Assembly: GCF_001399975.1 (NCBI RefSeq)
Contig: NZ_LKBD01000014.1
Span: forward strand, 33,551 to 97,550
From: Pseudoalteromonas sp. P1-9
GTDB taxonomy: Bacteria > Pseudomonadota > Gammaproteobacteria > Enterobacterales > Alteromonadaceae
Reading direction: 5' to 3'
DNA length: 64,000 nt
Part shown: one piece after another, positions 8,738 through 18,859 of the stretch
Position numbering within the stretch: the first letter of the stretch is position 1
Layout: the number at the start of each line of letters is the position of its first letter
Notes under the pieces: generated by a model
The model's database searches: none
What the model was told of the DNA's origin: nothing
The model's input: the letters and a program-made list of their open reading frames with translations, nothing else
Position numbers and translations under genes: made by a program

Positions 8738-10513
8738 ATGAAAAAAACAGCCTTAAGTTTAGCGCTGGTTGCAGCACTTGGCCTTAGTGCATGCCAAACA
8801 ACCAATTCAACAACTGACGCACCTGCAAGCCAACAGCAATCTCAAGCTGCTGCATTTGAAGCGTTTTCAGCACAATTTATTGAAGACTTTTGGCGTCACC
8901 GTCCTGAGTGGTCGCAATACGCAGGTTACGGCAAATACGACCATATTTTAACGGTTCCCGACGCTCAAAGCCGCGTTAACGATATTAATTTTGCCAATAC
9001 GCAACTCGCTAAATTAGCCCAGTTTGACCTTAATAAGTTACCAGCCAATTTAAAAACCGATTATCGTTTAATCGAAAATTTATTAAAGAAAACAATTTGG
9101 ACAGTAAACACGTTTAAATCGTGGCAATGGAATCCATCAAATTACAATGTTGCCGGTGGGTTTGCACAAATCATTAATAGTCGCTTTGATGATGACAACA
9201 CAAAAATCACGAAAGTGTTAAAGCGCCTTGAAAATGTACCTGCCTATTATGCAGCAGCCATTGCCAATATTGATACGCCAACACTTGAGTACACACAGTT
9301 GGCAATTAGCCAAAATAAAGGAGCATTTAGCGTACTAAATAAAGATTTATTTAATAAAGCTAAAACCTCAAATCTATCGGACGCTGATAAGCAATTATTT
9401 GAAACCCGTTTTAAAGCAGCAATAGCTGCGATTAATGAATACATTGAATTCTTAACTAAGCTGGAACAAGAGCTGGTTGCAAACAATAACGCGCGTTCAT
9501 TTAGAATTGGCGAAGCGCTTTACGAGCAAAAGTTCGCATTTGATATTCAGTCCGGTTACAGCGCAAAAGAGGTTTATCAAAAAGCGTTGGCAGATAAAGA
9601 ACGTGTTACCGCTGAAATGTTAAAAATCACCGAGCAACTTTGGCCTAAGTATTTTGCCAATACACAGATGCCAAGTGAACCTCAAAAAGCAATTTCAACA
9701 CTGATTAATCACCTTGCGGTTAAGCACGTAAAACGCGAAAACTTTGTTGAGGAAATTAAAAAACAAATTCCTGAACTTGAAGCCTTTATTAAAGAAAAAG
9801 ACCTCATAACGCTTGATCCTGAAAAACCGCTAGTGGTGCGCGAAACGCCAGATTATATGCGCGGTTTTGCCGGTGCATCTATTAGTGCACCGGGTCCATA
9901 TGCGAAAAAAGAAAACACCTACTACAACGTTACGCCACTCGATAATATGAGTGAGGAACAAGCCGAATCGTATTTGAAAGAGTACAACCACTGGATTTTA
10001 CAAATTTTAAATATTCATGAGGCAATTCCGGGCCATTACACCCAATTAGTTTATTCAAATGAGTCACCGTCTCTCATTAAGAGTATTTTCGGAAACGGCG
10101 CAATGATAGAAGGTTGGGCGGTGTACACAGAGCGCATGATGCTAGAAGAAGGTTACGGTAATTTTGAACCAGAAATGTGGCTAATGTACTACAAATGGAA
10201 TTTACGCGTAATTTGTAACACGATTTTGGATTATCAAATCCAAGTGGAAGGCATCAGTAAAGAACAAGGCCTAGATCTACTTATGAACGGTGCTTTCCAA
10301 GAACGCGCTGAGGCAGAAGGCAAATGGCGCCGCGCGACGCTGAGCCAAGTTCAGCTAACAAGCTACTACACGGGCTACCGTGAAATTTACGATTTCCGCG
10401 AAGCGCAAAAAGCGGAACTGGGTGACGATTTTGACTTAAAAGCATTCCACGAACAGTTTTTAAGTTACGGCAGCTCACCGGTTAAATACATTCGTGAATT
10501 AATGGATAAGTAA
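8738..10513 (+). CDS. DUF885 family lipoprotein, putative zinc metallopeptidase-like
   Basis: 591 residues with lipoprotein signal (LSAC, Cys19). The family motif HEAIPGH at 427-433 is an HExxH-like metal site, and EGWAVYTERM follows about 45 residues later and could give the third ligand. DUF885 proteins are abundant in marine gammaproteobacteria and are assumed to be periplasmic or surface peptidases, with no firm biochemistry that I know of. Single-gene unit closed by a strong terminator at 10543-10568. Confidence 0.85.
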   Translation: MKKTALSLALVAALGLSACQTTNSTTDAPASQQQSQAAAFEAFSAQFIEDFWRHRPEWSQYAGYGKYDHILTVPDAQSRVNDINFANTQLAKLAQFDLNKLPANLKTDYRLIENLLKKTIWTVNTFKSWQWNPSNYNVAGGFAQIINSRFDDDNTKITKVLKRLENVPAYYAAAIANIDTPTLEYTQLAISQNKGAFSVLNKDLFNKAKTSNLSDADKQLFETRFKAAIAAINEYIEFLTKLEQELVANNNARSFRIGEALYEQKFAFDIQSGYSAKEVYQKALADKERVTAEMLKITEQLWPKYFANTQMPSEPQKAISTLINHLAVKHVKRENFVEEIKKQIPELEAFIKEKDLITLDPEKPLVVRETPDYMRGFAGASISAPGPYAKKENTYYNVTPLDNMSEEQAESYLKEYNHWILQILNIHEAIPGHYTQLVYSNESPSLIKSIFGNGAMIEGWAVYTERMMLEEGYGNFEPEMWLMYYKWNLRVICNTILDYQIQVEGISKEQGLDLLMNGAFQERAEAEGKWRRATLSQVQLTSYYTGYREIYDFREAQKAELGDDFDLKAFHEQFLSYGSSPVKYIRELMDK

Positions 10514-10542
10514 CCTGTATTCAAACTAAATAATCCAAGATT

Positions 10543-10568
10543 AAAAGGAAGCATGTGCTTCCTTTTTT
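10543..10568 (+). terminator. Rho-independent terminator of the DUF885 gene
   Basis: Stem GGAAGCA/TGCTTCC with a 2-nt apex, preceded by A residues and followed by six T. Confidence 0.85.
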
Positions 10569-10728
10569 ATTATCCAAATTAATAGTCTTAGTAATCAGCG
10601 TTAACACAGGTGGCCTTCGAATTTATGAAATGAACAGAAATATTTCGTTCTATCACAACATCTTGACTAAGCTTAATGTTATTTATGACAATTCACCTAA
10701 CAGACTTTACGCAACCTCGGATATTATC

Positions 10729-11682
10729 ATGGTTAAACTAAAACCAAGTTTATTGCTCGCTGTCATTTTTAGCCTTTGCGCTTTGCCGCTTTTTAGTCAC
10801 TCGTTCGAGCGCAAAGTGGTACAAGAAAAACAACAACAAACGTTTTATTACACTTGGTTTGATGATCAAGACAAAGAACAAAAGCTTAGCTTTAGCTATT
10901 CAAACGACCAGCTATTTAACCACTACCGCCGCTTTAAAGGCTTTAACGCACAAGAATACCTCGACAAGATTGATATAAAAGTAAGAAACACCATTAAAGA
11001 GTTCGACCGACGTAAATACACACTCGAAACACAGCGTAAAGAACGCAGCATTGAATATAAAGTTTACAGTGATGACAAAGCGCTATTAAAAGACGTGGAA
11101 ACGCGAGTTGAAAAAGCAAAACAAAGTGCGCGAAAAAGCTATTTACGCAAGCATCACTATGCTGATTTAGAGGCCATCTGGGCAATTGATGCGGTTAGAC
11201 CCGACTTACCGCGCTTTGTGAAAAATTCATATGACTATATTTCACCGATTAGAGAAGCTATTTTAACTAAGTTTGGCAATAACGTGAGACCAAAAACAGT
11301 TATTAACTTTGTGTTAAGTTGGGTACAAGCGATGCCAACATCTGAGTTGCCAGACCGTTTTCATAACAGTGGCGAAAACTTTAAGCCACCTCTTAAGCTG
11401 ATCCGCCAACAATACGGTGATGTAGATAGCAAACTTGTGCTCACTAGTGCTATTTTAAAAGCGATTTACCCGCGCCTGACCATCGCTATTATTACCTCCC
11501 CTAACCATGCGCTAATTGGGTTAAATTTACCGATTCGCAAAGGCGACAAGCATGTTGAAATTAATGGCTTAAAATACTTAGTCGGTGAAGTCACTGGGCC
11601 AAAGCAATATCCAATCGCCGAGGTAAGCAGCAGCTCTTGGAGTATGCTGAAAAGTAAGCAATACATAGTTGATATAATTTAA
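10729..11682 (+). CDS. Exported protein of unknown function, transglutaminase-like fold without the Cys
   Basis: 317 residues from the chosen ATG, which begins a clear signal peptide (MVKLKPSLLLAV.., cleavage near SHS-FE). A longer frame to 10555 would start inside the upstream terminator and is unlikely. The charged middle (about 35-140) is helical. The C-terminal part reads like a bacterial transglutaminase core: GDVDSKLVLTSAIL, then NHALIGLNLP, then KYLVGEVTG, matching Cys-His-Asp/Glu order except that the usual GDC or GDCxDK cysteine is Val. If that reading is right it is a catalytically dead homologue. I do not recognise a named family. Closed by the terminator at 11773-11804. Confidence 0.7.
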   Translation: MVKLKPSLLLAVIFSLCALPLFSHSFERKVVQEKQQQTFYYTWFDDQDKEQKLSFSYSNDQLFNHYRRFKGFNAQEYLDKIDIKVRNTIKEFDRRKYTLETQRKERSIEYKVYSDDKALLKDVETRVEKAKQSARKSYLRKHHYADLEAIWAIDAVRPDLPRFVKNSYDYISPIREAILTKFGNNVRPKTVINFVLSWVQAMPTSELPDRFHNSGENFKPPLKLIRQQYGDVDSKLVLTSAILKAIYPRLTIAIITSPNHALIGLNLPIRKGDKHVEINGLKYLVGEVTGPKQYPIAEVSSSSWSMLKSKQYIVDII

Positions 11683-11772
11683 GCTGCACGCGAGATAACA
11701 CATTATTCTATTGTGGCAACGTTTAATCATTAGAGCATAAAATGTGTTAGCGATAGTTCCGCTTGAACCATC

Positions 11773-11804
11773 AAAAAAAGGGCTGATAATCATCAGCCCT
11801 TTTA
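11773..11804. terminator. Bidirectional terminator between convergent genes
   Basis: Stem GGGCTGAT/ATCAGCCC (11780-11787 with 11792-11799), loop AATC, A-run before and T-run after; serves both the exported protein and the phoH-like gene. Confidence 0.85.
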
Positions 11805-11846
11805 ACTTTTCATAGATGTCATTTTTAGACACCTTCACTCGTTAGC

Positions 11847-13235
11847 TTATAAATTTTCTTCTGCAAAGCTCGCTAAACGGCTGCGTACTACACCGTTTAA
11901 ATTAATCGTGCTGCTGCCTTGGAAGTCTTTAAAACGTTCAACAATATAGGTTAACCCAGAAGTCACTGGGGTTAAATAATTACTGTCAATTTGTGCCAAG
12001 TTACCCGAGCAAATTAATTTAGTACCTTCGCCACATCGGGTAATAATGGTTTTTAATTGCGATGCGGTTAAGTTTTGGCTTTCATCTAAAATAACTATGG
12101 CATTTTGAATGCTGCGTCCACGCATAAAGTTAATCGACTTAAATTGAATATTGGCTTTTTCCATAATGTAATTACGGCTCGAAACCGGATTTTCATCGTT
12201 CTTATGAAGTACTTCTAAAGAGTCGGTTATCGCCGCAAGCCAAGGCATCATTTTCTCTTCTTCGGTACCTGGTAAAAAGCCGATTGATTCTGCAATTTCG
12301 GGCGTGTTACGGGTCACGATGACCTTGTCGTACATTCCCCGTTCAATCACAAGTTCAAGGGCGCAAGCCAATGCCAACAAGGTTTTGCCGCAACCAGCTG
12401 GGCCTGTCAAAATCACTAAATCCATATGCGGGTCAAGCAACGCATTAATCGCCATTGCTTGATAAACATTTTTGGGCTGAATACCCCAAGCACTGCGTCC
12501 CATAATACGTTCAAAACCCAAATCAAGTAGCTTAATATGCTCTTCGTCGTAATCCACAACACGAGCAGCAAAGTGGCCAGTCTCGTCGAGTAAGTACTCA
12601 TTGATAAAGACTTCATTAAGCAAATTACGTGGTACGGTATGGAACGTATCTCGGCCGCTTTGCTCGCTGTCGCACTCTTTCACATGCTGCCAAAAATCAC
12701 CATCAAGTTTTTTATAGCCGCTTGTTAGCAAGCTAATATCATCAATGAGCTGATCGGTGCGGTAGTCTTCAACAAACTCAAGCCCAGCTCCTTTTGCCTT
12801 TAAGCGCATGTTTATATCTTTAGTGACTAACACTACTTTTACTTCAACTTTTAGCTGCTGCAAATGCAATGCGGTATTAATTATGCGATGGTCATTTTCA
12901 TCTCCTGGTAAACCCGAAACCGCATCTTCAAACATATGGTCGTTAACAATCGTTAGTTTACCCGTACAATTTTTAGCGACCGTTGAAAGATCAACCCCAG
13001 CAAGCATTTCTTCAGGACTTGCGTCTCTTAACACATCATCCAAAGCACGAATAGCAATGCGTGCGTCTCGACTCACATCTTTTTTGCGATCTTTAATGTG
13101 GTCCAGCTCTTCTAACACTGTCATTGGGATAACGACTTGATGTTCTTGGAAAGATAAAAAAGCGAAAGGTTCGTGAAGTAGTACGTTGGTATCTAGGACA
13201 TAGAGTTTATTATCGTTATTGCGCATTTTTCCCAT
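11847..13235 (-). CDS. PhoH-family ATPase with N-terminal PIN domain (YlaK/PhoH2 type)
   Basis: 462 residues. The N-terminal PIN nuclease domain starts at LYVLDTNVLLHE (11-22), with further acidic residues through about 160. The C-terminal PhoH P-loop ATPase has Walker A GPAGCGKT at 278-285 and Walker B ILDESQN near 393-399. PIN-PhoH fusions are proposed to couple RNA unwinding to RNA cleavage. Start at 13235 is backed by AAGGA at suitable spacing; a second ATG lies three codons in. Divergent from rapA with a 230-bp intergenic region. Confidence 0.9.
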   Translation of the reverse strand: MGKMRNNDNKLYVLDTNVLLHEPFAFLSFQEHQVVIPMTVLEELDHIKDRKKDVSRDARIAIRALDDVLRDASPEEMLAGVDLSTVAKNCTGKLTIVNDHMFEDAVSGLPGDENDHRIINTALHLQQLKVEVKVVLVTKDINMRLKAKGAGLEFVEDYRTDQLIDDISLLTSGYKKLDGDFWQHVKECDSEQSGRDTFHTVPRNLLNEVFINEYLLDETGHFAARVVDYDEEHIKLLDLGFERIMGRSAWGIQPKNVYQAMAINALLDPHMDLVILTGPAGCGKTLLALACALELVIERGMYDKVIVTRNTPEIAESIGFLPGTEEEKMMPWLAAITDSLEVLHKNDENPVSSRNYIMEKANIQFKSINFMRGRSIQNAIVILDESQNLTASQLKTIITRCGEGTKLICSGNLAQIDSNYLTPVTSGLTYIVERFKDFQGSSTINLNGVVRSRLASFAEENL

Positions 13236-13465
13236 AAGCTGTTCCTTCTCTTAGCTGGCGGGTTTATGGTTTTTGCTTTACTTTTAAGTTTAGTCTATTT
13301 CAGGAATTTGGCTTTTTTATGACAAAAAAAGTGCAAAATTCTGGCTAAATTACAAACATTAAAGCGGCGAATAGGTATTAACCTCACGAGTTCTAAATTA
13401 ACAGGTGAATCCAACGAGAAATCTAGGTAACATAGCCGCCTTTTTTCGATAGTAGCGAGTTAAAA

Positions 13466-16360
13466 ATGAGCTTTTCTTTAGGTCAACGCTGGATCAGCGA
13501 CACCGAATCCGACTTAGGCTTAGGTACGGTCGTAGCCTGTGAAGGACGCCAAGTAACTATTTTATTCCCAGCCAGTGGTGAGAACCGCGTTTACAGTATT
13601 TCTGAAGCACCTGTTACCCGAGTGGCATTTAATGTAGGTGATAAAATTCGTAGCGTTGACGAATGGGAACTCATAGTTGAGCAGGTTGACGAAGAAAATG
13701 GCTTGTTTACTTACACTGGTACTCGCGAAGACAATCAAGAACAAGTCGCACTTAAAGAAACCTTTCTTGACCACTTTATTAAGTTTAATAAGCCGCAAGA
13801 TAAACTGTTTTCAGGGCAAATTGACCGTTTTGATCGCTTTACTCTGCGTCATAACACGCTTACCCATGTTCACCAAAACCAACAATCAAGCTTAAAAGGG
13901 TTAGTCGGTGCGCGCGCAAGCCTAATTCCACACCAGCTTTATATTGCTGAAGAAGTGGGCAAACGTTTTGCCCCGCGTGTATTGCTGTCAGATGAAGTTG
14001 GCTTAGGTAAAACCATTGAAGCCGGTATGATTATTCACCAACAAGTGCTTACAGGTCGTGCTTCACGCGTGCTTATTGTGGTGCCTGAAAACTTACAGCA
14101 CCAATGGTTAGTTGAAATGCTGCGTCGCTTCAACTTACAGTTTTCAATTTTTGATGATGAACGCTGTACAGAAGCCTATGCCGATGCAGCAAACCCGTTT
14201 GAAACTGAACAGCTGATCCTAACCAGCCTTGAATTTATTACGAAAAAGAAAACTTGGTTTGAGCAAGCAACACTTGCCGATTGGGATTTACTTGTTGTCG
14301 ATGAAGCGCACCACTTAAAGTGGAGCGAAAAGAAATCAAGCACAGAATACAACCGTATTGCTGAACTAAGCCAAGACATTCCGGGCTTAATTCTACTCAC
14401 TGCTACGCCTGATCAACTAGGTCACGAAAGTCATTTTGCCCGTTTAAAACTGCTTGATGAAAACCGCTTCTACGATTATCAAGCGTTTGTGGAAGAAGAA
14501 AGCCACTATCAAGAAGTTGCTGATGCGGCAAACCAGCTACTAGCTGATGAAGCCTTAAGTGATAACGCAAAACAAACGCTTACATCACTATTAAAAGAAA
14601 GTGATATCACCACACTGCTAAACCAAGTTGAAAAAGGTGAGCAAGCGGCTAAAAATGAAATTTTATCAATGTTGCTCGACAGACACGGTACAGGCCGTAT
14701 TTTGTTCAGAAACAGCCGTAGTAGCATCCAGGGTTTCCCATCACGTGAGCTACACGCTTACCCTGTATCGATGCCGAAACAATACACTACAGCAATGAAT
14801 GTAATGGGTAATATTGCGGGTTTAAAAGATGCGGAAATGCGCGCTAAACGTGCATTATTTCCAGAAAAGATTTTCCAAGAGTTTGAAGGTGAATCTGCTA
14901 GTTGGGCACAATTTGACCCACGTGTTGAATGGTTAGCCGAGAAACTACTTGAGCTAAAACGCGAAAAAGTATTGGTAATTTGTAGTGAAGCGCAAACAGC
15001 ACTGAGCTTAGAACAAGCAATTCGTGAAAGTGAAGGTATTAAAGCCGCGGTGTTCCACGAAGGTATGAGCATTATTGAACGTGACCGCGCAGCAGCCTAC
15101 TTCGCCGAGCAAGAAGATGCGGCGCAAGTATTAATCTGTTCTGAAATTGGCTCAGAGGGACGTAACTTCCAGTTTGCCCACCACCTAATTTTATTTGATC
15201 TACCACTAAACCCTGATTTACTTGAGCAACGAATTGGACGCTTAGACCGTATTGGTCAAAGCGAAGACATTAAAATTCATGTGCCGTACTTTGAAAACAC
15301 TGCGCAAGAAGTATTATTCCGCTGGTACCACGATGCGCTAGAAGCATTTGAACACACATTAACCACAGGGCAACTACTGTATTCAGAATACAAAGATGAA
15401 TTACTGGAGTTCGTGGCAAGCCATAATACCGACGAGGAAGAGCTTGATCCATTACTTGAATCGGTAAATAAGCAAAACCAAGCGTTAAAGCAAAAAATGG
15501 AACAAGGTCGCGACCGATTACTTGAACTTCATTCAAAAGGACAAGGCCGCTCAGAGCAATTGGTAAGCGATATTGAATCGCTTGATAACCAAACTGCACT
15601 GCCTATGTTCATGATCAAGGTGTTTGATATTTTCGGTATTTCACAAGAAGACCGCGGTGAGAACTCAATTGTTCTTAAACCAACTGAACATATGCTAACG
15701 CCATCGTTCCCGTGTTTACGTGACGAAGGTCTAACCGTTACCTTTGACCGCGACACCGCACTTGCACAAGAAGATGTGCACTTTTTAAGTTGGGATCACC
15801 CTATGGTGCAAGGTGCAATGGAGCTGATTATTGATGATGATCTCGGCACTACTTCCGTTGCGCTACTTAAAAACAAGCAACTACCTGCGGGAAGTTTCTT
15901 TGTTGAGTTAGTGTACCTTGCAGAAACCAGCGCACCAAAAGCACTGCAAATGGGTCGTTTCTTACCAACCACACCTGTGCGTTTATTACTTGATAAAAAC
16001 GGTAATGATTTAGCTGCGAATGTCGCGTTTGATACGTTTAATCAGCAACTTAATGCGGTTGGTAAACAAACGGCTAGCAAGCTTGCCTCAGCGCTGCAAT
16101 CAAGCGTTCACCCAATGATTGAAACGGCAAATAAATTAGCACAAAGTCAATTAGACTCACTAAAGCAAAGTGCTAAAGAAAGTGTAAACACTAACTTAGA
16201 TGATGAGCTAGCACGTTTAAAATCGCTAAAACAACTTAATCCGAACGTACGTGAAGACGAGCTGTTTTATTTGGAAAAGCAAAAGTCACAATTACTTGAG
16301 CATGTTGAAAAAGCAGAGCTTAAGCTTGATGCAATCCGCTTAATAGTGGTTTCTCACTAA
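13466..16360 (+). CDS. rapA: RNA polymerase-associated protein RapA (HepA), Swi2/Snf2 ATPase
   Basis: 964 residues, the usual RapA length. N-terminal Tudor-like domains (about 1-105), helicase motif I DEVGLGKT at 176-183, motif II DEAHH at 279-283, and motif VI-type RIGRLDRIGQ in the second RecA lobe. RapA binds the RNA polymerase core and recycles it after transcription using ATP. Stands alone, with a terminator directly after the stop codon. Confidence 0.97.
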   Translation: MSFSLGQRWISDTESDLGLGTVVACEGRQVTILFPASGENRVYSISEAPVTRVAFNVGDKIRSVDEWELIVEQVDEENGLFTYTGTREDNQEQVALKETFLDHFIKFNKPQDKLFSGQIDRFDRFTLRHNTLTHVHQNQQSSLKGLVGARASLIPHQLYIAEEVGKRFAPRVLLSDEVGLGKTIEAGMIIHQQVLTGRASRVLIVVPENLQHQWLVEMLRRFNLQFSIFDDERCTEAYADAANPFETEQLILTSLEFITKKKTWFEQATLADWDLLVVDEAHHLKWSEKKSSTEYNRIAELSQDIPGLILLTATPDQLGHESHFARLKLLDENRFYDYQAFVEEESHYQEVADAANQLLADEALSDNAKQTLTSLLKESDITTLLNQVEKGEQAAKNEILSMLLDRHGTGRILFRNSRSSIQGFPSRELHAYPVSMPKQYTTAMNVMGNIAGLKDAEMRAKRALFPEKIFQEFEGESASWAQFDPRVEWLAEKLLELKREKVLVICSEAQTALSLEQAIRESEGIKAAVFHEGMSIIERDRAAAYFAEQEDAAQVLICSEIGSEGRNFQFAHHLILFDLPLNPDLLEQRIGRLDRIGQSEDIKIHVPYFENTAQEVLFRWYHDALEAFEHTLTTGQLLYSEYKDELLEFVASHNTDEEELDPLLESVNKQNQALKQKMEQGRDRLLELHSKGQGRSEQLVSDIESLDNQTALPMFMIKVFDIFGISQEDRGENSIVLKPTEHMLTPSFPCLRDEGLTVTFDRDTALAQEDVHFLSWDHPMVQGAMELIIDDDLGTTSVALLKNKQLPAGSFFVELVYLAETSAPKALQMGRFLPTTPVRLLLDKNGNDLAANVAFDTFNQQLNAVGKQTASKLASALQSSVHPMIETANKLAQSQLDSLKQSAKESVNTNLDDELARLKSLKQLNPNVREDELFYLEKQKSQLLEHVEKAELKLDAIRLIVVSH

Positions 16361-16373
16361 CTATAATTGCTTT

Positions 16374-16405
16374 AAAATGGGGTTTAGATTAAGCCCCATT
16401 TTTTT
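16374..16405 (+). terminator. Rho-independent terminator of rapA
   Basis: AATGGGG (16376-16382) pairs with CCCCATT (16394-16400), inner T-A pairs extend the stem, and a T run follows. It lies immediately before the rluA GTG start. Confidence 0.8.
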
Positions 16406-16417
16406 GCTGGAATCACT

Positions 16418-17071
16418 GTGCTGTTAAACTATAACCCGCCAACTTCGCCATACATCAATATTCTATATCGTGATGATGACCTAATTATTCTTAATAAACC
16501 CAGTGGTTTATTAACCGTGCCGGGCAAAGCGCTTGAGCACAAAGACAGCCTAATTAACCGCGTTAATTTAGTATTTCCAACGGCAACCATAGTACATCGC
16601 CTTGATATGGCCACCTCAGGCATTATTTGCCTTGCGCTAAATAAAGCGACGCATCGTGAAATAAGCCGCCAGTTTCAAGACAGAGAAACCAAAAAGCGTT
16701 ATATCGCTCGCGTCTATGGCAAACTCGAGCCAGAAACAGGTTCTGTGGATCTTCCGTTAATTTGCGATTGGCCAAACCGACCCAAGCAAATGGTAGATCA
16801 TGAGCGTGGAAAACCCTCTCTTACCCACTATGAAGTATTAAGCTATGAAGAACATGCAACGCGTGTGGCCTTAACGCCAATCACCGGTCGCTCACATCAG
16901 TTGCGTGTACATATGTTATCGTTAGGTCATGTGATTTTAGGCGATCGTCTTTATGCGCACGACGACGCACTTGCTATGGCGACAAGATTACAACTTCATG
17001 CGCAATACTTAAGCTTCACTCACCCAGTAACAAAACAGCAACTAAGTTTTTATAGTGATCCTGATTTTTAA
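16418..17071 (+). CDS. rluA: Dual-specificity pseudouridine synthase RluA (23S rRNA and tRNA)
   Basis: 217 residues from a GTG start. The N-terminal NYNPP and LYRDDDLIILNKPSG segments match E. coli RluA closely, and the catalytic motif HRLDMATSG has Asp63. RluA makes pseudouridine at position 746 of 23S rRNA and 32 of several tRNAs. The GTG choice is supported by N-terminal similarity; the ribosome site is weak. Follows the rapA terminator, an association also seen in E. coli, where rluA and rapA are adjacent. Confidence 0.92.
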   Translation: MLLNYNPPTSPYINILYRDDDLIILNKPSGLLTVPGKALEHKDSLINRVNLVFPTATIVHRLDMATSGIICLALNKATHREISRQFQDRETKKRYIARVYGKLEPETGSVDLPLICDWPNRPKQMVDHERGKPSLTHYEVLSYEEHATRVALTPITGRSHQLRVHMLSLGHVILGDRLYAHDDALAMATRLQLHAQYLSFTHPVTKQQLSFYSDPDF

Positions 17072-17122
17072 CTAAAATATTAGCTTAGAGTGTCGATAAG
17101 CTTAAAAAGCCATAATCTAATC

Positions 17123-17977
17123 ATGCGTGTGAAGCCTAAATTTTACCTTACAGTTTGTTTGTTACTTGTTAGCGCGTTCTTAACGCAAGCTAAGGATGTT
17201 GAGTGGCTCGCACCTATCAATAAAGAGCTGCAAAACAATCAAGATGTGTCGCACTACTTCGAACCTTCAGAGGTTGTAACAGTAATGGCTGGCGACAATG
17301 AGTTAACAGCCTTGTACCGAGACCACACGGCAGAATTTGAAAAAGGTGTAGCAATCTTAATTGCTGATTGGCACTTAACCCAATCGAATGACCGTGGCAT
17401 CGACTTTTTACGCAAATCACTAAATGATTATGGATGGGTTACTTACAGCATTAGCGCAGGTAGTAGCCCCCGCATAAATAATGATGAATTGCCGGAAAAT
17501 AATAACGTAAGCGTTGCACCAAGTTTATCGCAATTTAAAAAGCCCGACCTCGACGCCTACGCACTTAGTTTAACCAGCCGTTTTAAAGCCATGTATCAGC
17601 AAGCGTTGACTCACCCGGGTTTTGTAATTGTGATTACACAGGGACAAAGCGGCGCAATTTTAAATAGTTATCTTAATCAGCAAACATCGGAACAAATTGA
17701 CGCACTGATTTTGCTTAATAACTTTTATAGCGAAGCGCAGAAAAACAAGTCACTAAACCAAACCATCACTACGACCCCGTGGCCAACACTGGATATTTAT
17801 TATCAAAGCCACAACCATTGGCTTAACCAACAAATGGTACAGCGCAAAAAGCTTGCACGGCGTAACCATAAATTAAACTATCGCCAACGCGCATTATTTG
17901 GCAACCAATCCAGTGAGCAGCAACATCAGCGTTTATCTAAAGAAATATATGGTTTTTTAACCTGGTTAGGTATTTAA
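17123..17977 (+). CDS. DUF3530 family exported protein, alpha/beta-hydrolase-like
   Basis: 284 residues starting at the ATG that opens a signal peptide (MRVKPKFYLTVCLLL..., cleavage near TQA-KD); a GTG 33 nt upstream is an alternative. The chain has features of an alpha/beta hydrolase: ILIADWHLTQ, then VIVITQGQSGAIL near the nucleophile elbow, where GQSGA replaces the strict GxSxG. DUF3530 proteins sit near rluA or cell-envelope genes in marine gammaproteobacteria; their substrate is unknown to me. Confidence 0.75.
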   Translation: MRVKPKFYLTVCLLLVSAFLTQAKDVEWLAPINKELQNNQDVSHYFEPSEVVTVMAGDNELTALYRDHTAEFEKGVAILIADWHLTQSNDRGIDFLRKSLNDYGWVTYSISAGSSPRINNDELPENNNVSVAPSLSQFKKPDLDAYALSLTSRFKAMYQQALTHPGFVIVITQGQSGAILNSYLNQQTSEQIDALILLNNFYSEAQKNKSLNQTITTTPWPTLDIYYQSHNHWLNQQMVQRKKLARRNHKLNYRQRALFGNQSSEQQHQRLSKEIYGFLTWLGI

Positions 17978-18014
17978 CGAATCCCCTCTAGTTCAGCTTT
18001 TAAAGCCTAACATG

Positions 18015-18854
18015 CTACTTCGCTTTTAAATATTCATATGCTGCTTGAATATCTTGGCTTTTCTGTTTGGCGAGCTGCATCATCTCAGGTGGTAACCCCT
18101 GCGACACTAATTTATCTGGATGGTGCTGAGCCATCAATTTACGATAAGCTTTTTTAATCGCTTTTTCGTCGGCATTACTATCTAACCCTAGCACTTGTAA
18201 TGCTGCACTTTTTGTTAATGCCGTATCTTGCGCTTTGTTCGTTGACGAGCGATGAGATTGCTGCTGATTTTGCTTTGTATGTTGATAACGATGAAACTCA
18301 AATTCTGCAATATAACGCTTTAAAATAAACTTAAAGTGAGTATTGTTAATGCCAATATATTTACTCACCTGCTTAAGTAAATCGCGCTCTTTATCGCTTA
18401 ACTCACCATCGCTAAATGCCATTTGAATTTGAATTTCAAGAAACAATTGGATTAAATCATAACGACCTGAAAAGCGGTCGCGAAAATCTTTAAGTACTGA
18501 TTTAAAAGGGAAGTCAGCCTGTTTTCCACTGCGAAATGCGTTTTGCGCATCGCGGCGCGCGTCGTCGATTAACCCCATTTCATCCATAAAACGAGAAGCG
18601 GCACTAATATGCTGTTCGTTGACGCGACCATTCGATTTGGCAATATGACCCATTACGGCAAAACAGGTATAAGAAAATAACGCTTGTTTTTCAGAGACGC
18701 TGCTATTGTCGAAAAAGCCTTGAAAGCCACCGGCTTTATTAAAGTCTTGCTTTAAACCGCGATCAAATAAATGGCCTAAATAAAGACCTAAAATTGCGCC
18801 AAACCATTTACCAAATAAGAAGCCAAACCCAGCACCTAATAACTTTCCCCACAT
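18015..18854 (-). CDS. djlA: Co-chaperone DjlA
   Basis: 279 residues. A glycine-rich N-terminal membrane anchor (about 5-30), a central TerB-like helical domain (50-180), a Gln/Ser linker and a C-terminal J domain with HPD at 245-247. This is the membrane-anchored DnaK co-chaperone architecture. Located 5 bp after murU on the same strand, in the amgK-murU-djlA order also found in pseudomonads. Confidence 0.95.
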   Translation of the reverse strand: MWGKLLGAGFGFLFGKWFGAILGLYLGHLFDRGLKQDFNKAGGFQGFFDNSSVSEKQALFSYTCFAVMGHIAKSNGRVNEQHISAASRFMDEMGLIDDARRDAQNAFRSGKQADFPFKSVLKDFRDRFSGRYDLIQLFLEIQIQMAFSDGELSDKERDLLKQVSKYIGINNTHFKFILKRYIAEFEFHRYQHTKQNQQQSHRSSTNKAQDTALTKSAALQVLGLDSNADEKAIKKAYRKLMAQHHPDKLVSQGLPPEMMQLAKQKSQDIQAAYEYLKAK

Positions 18855-18859
18855 TTAGT

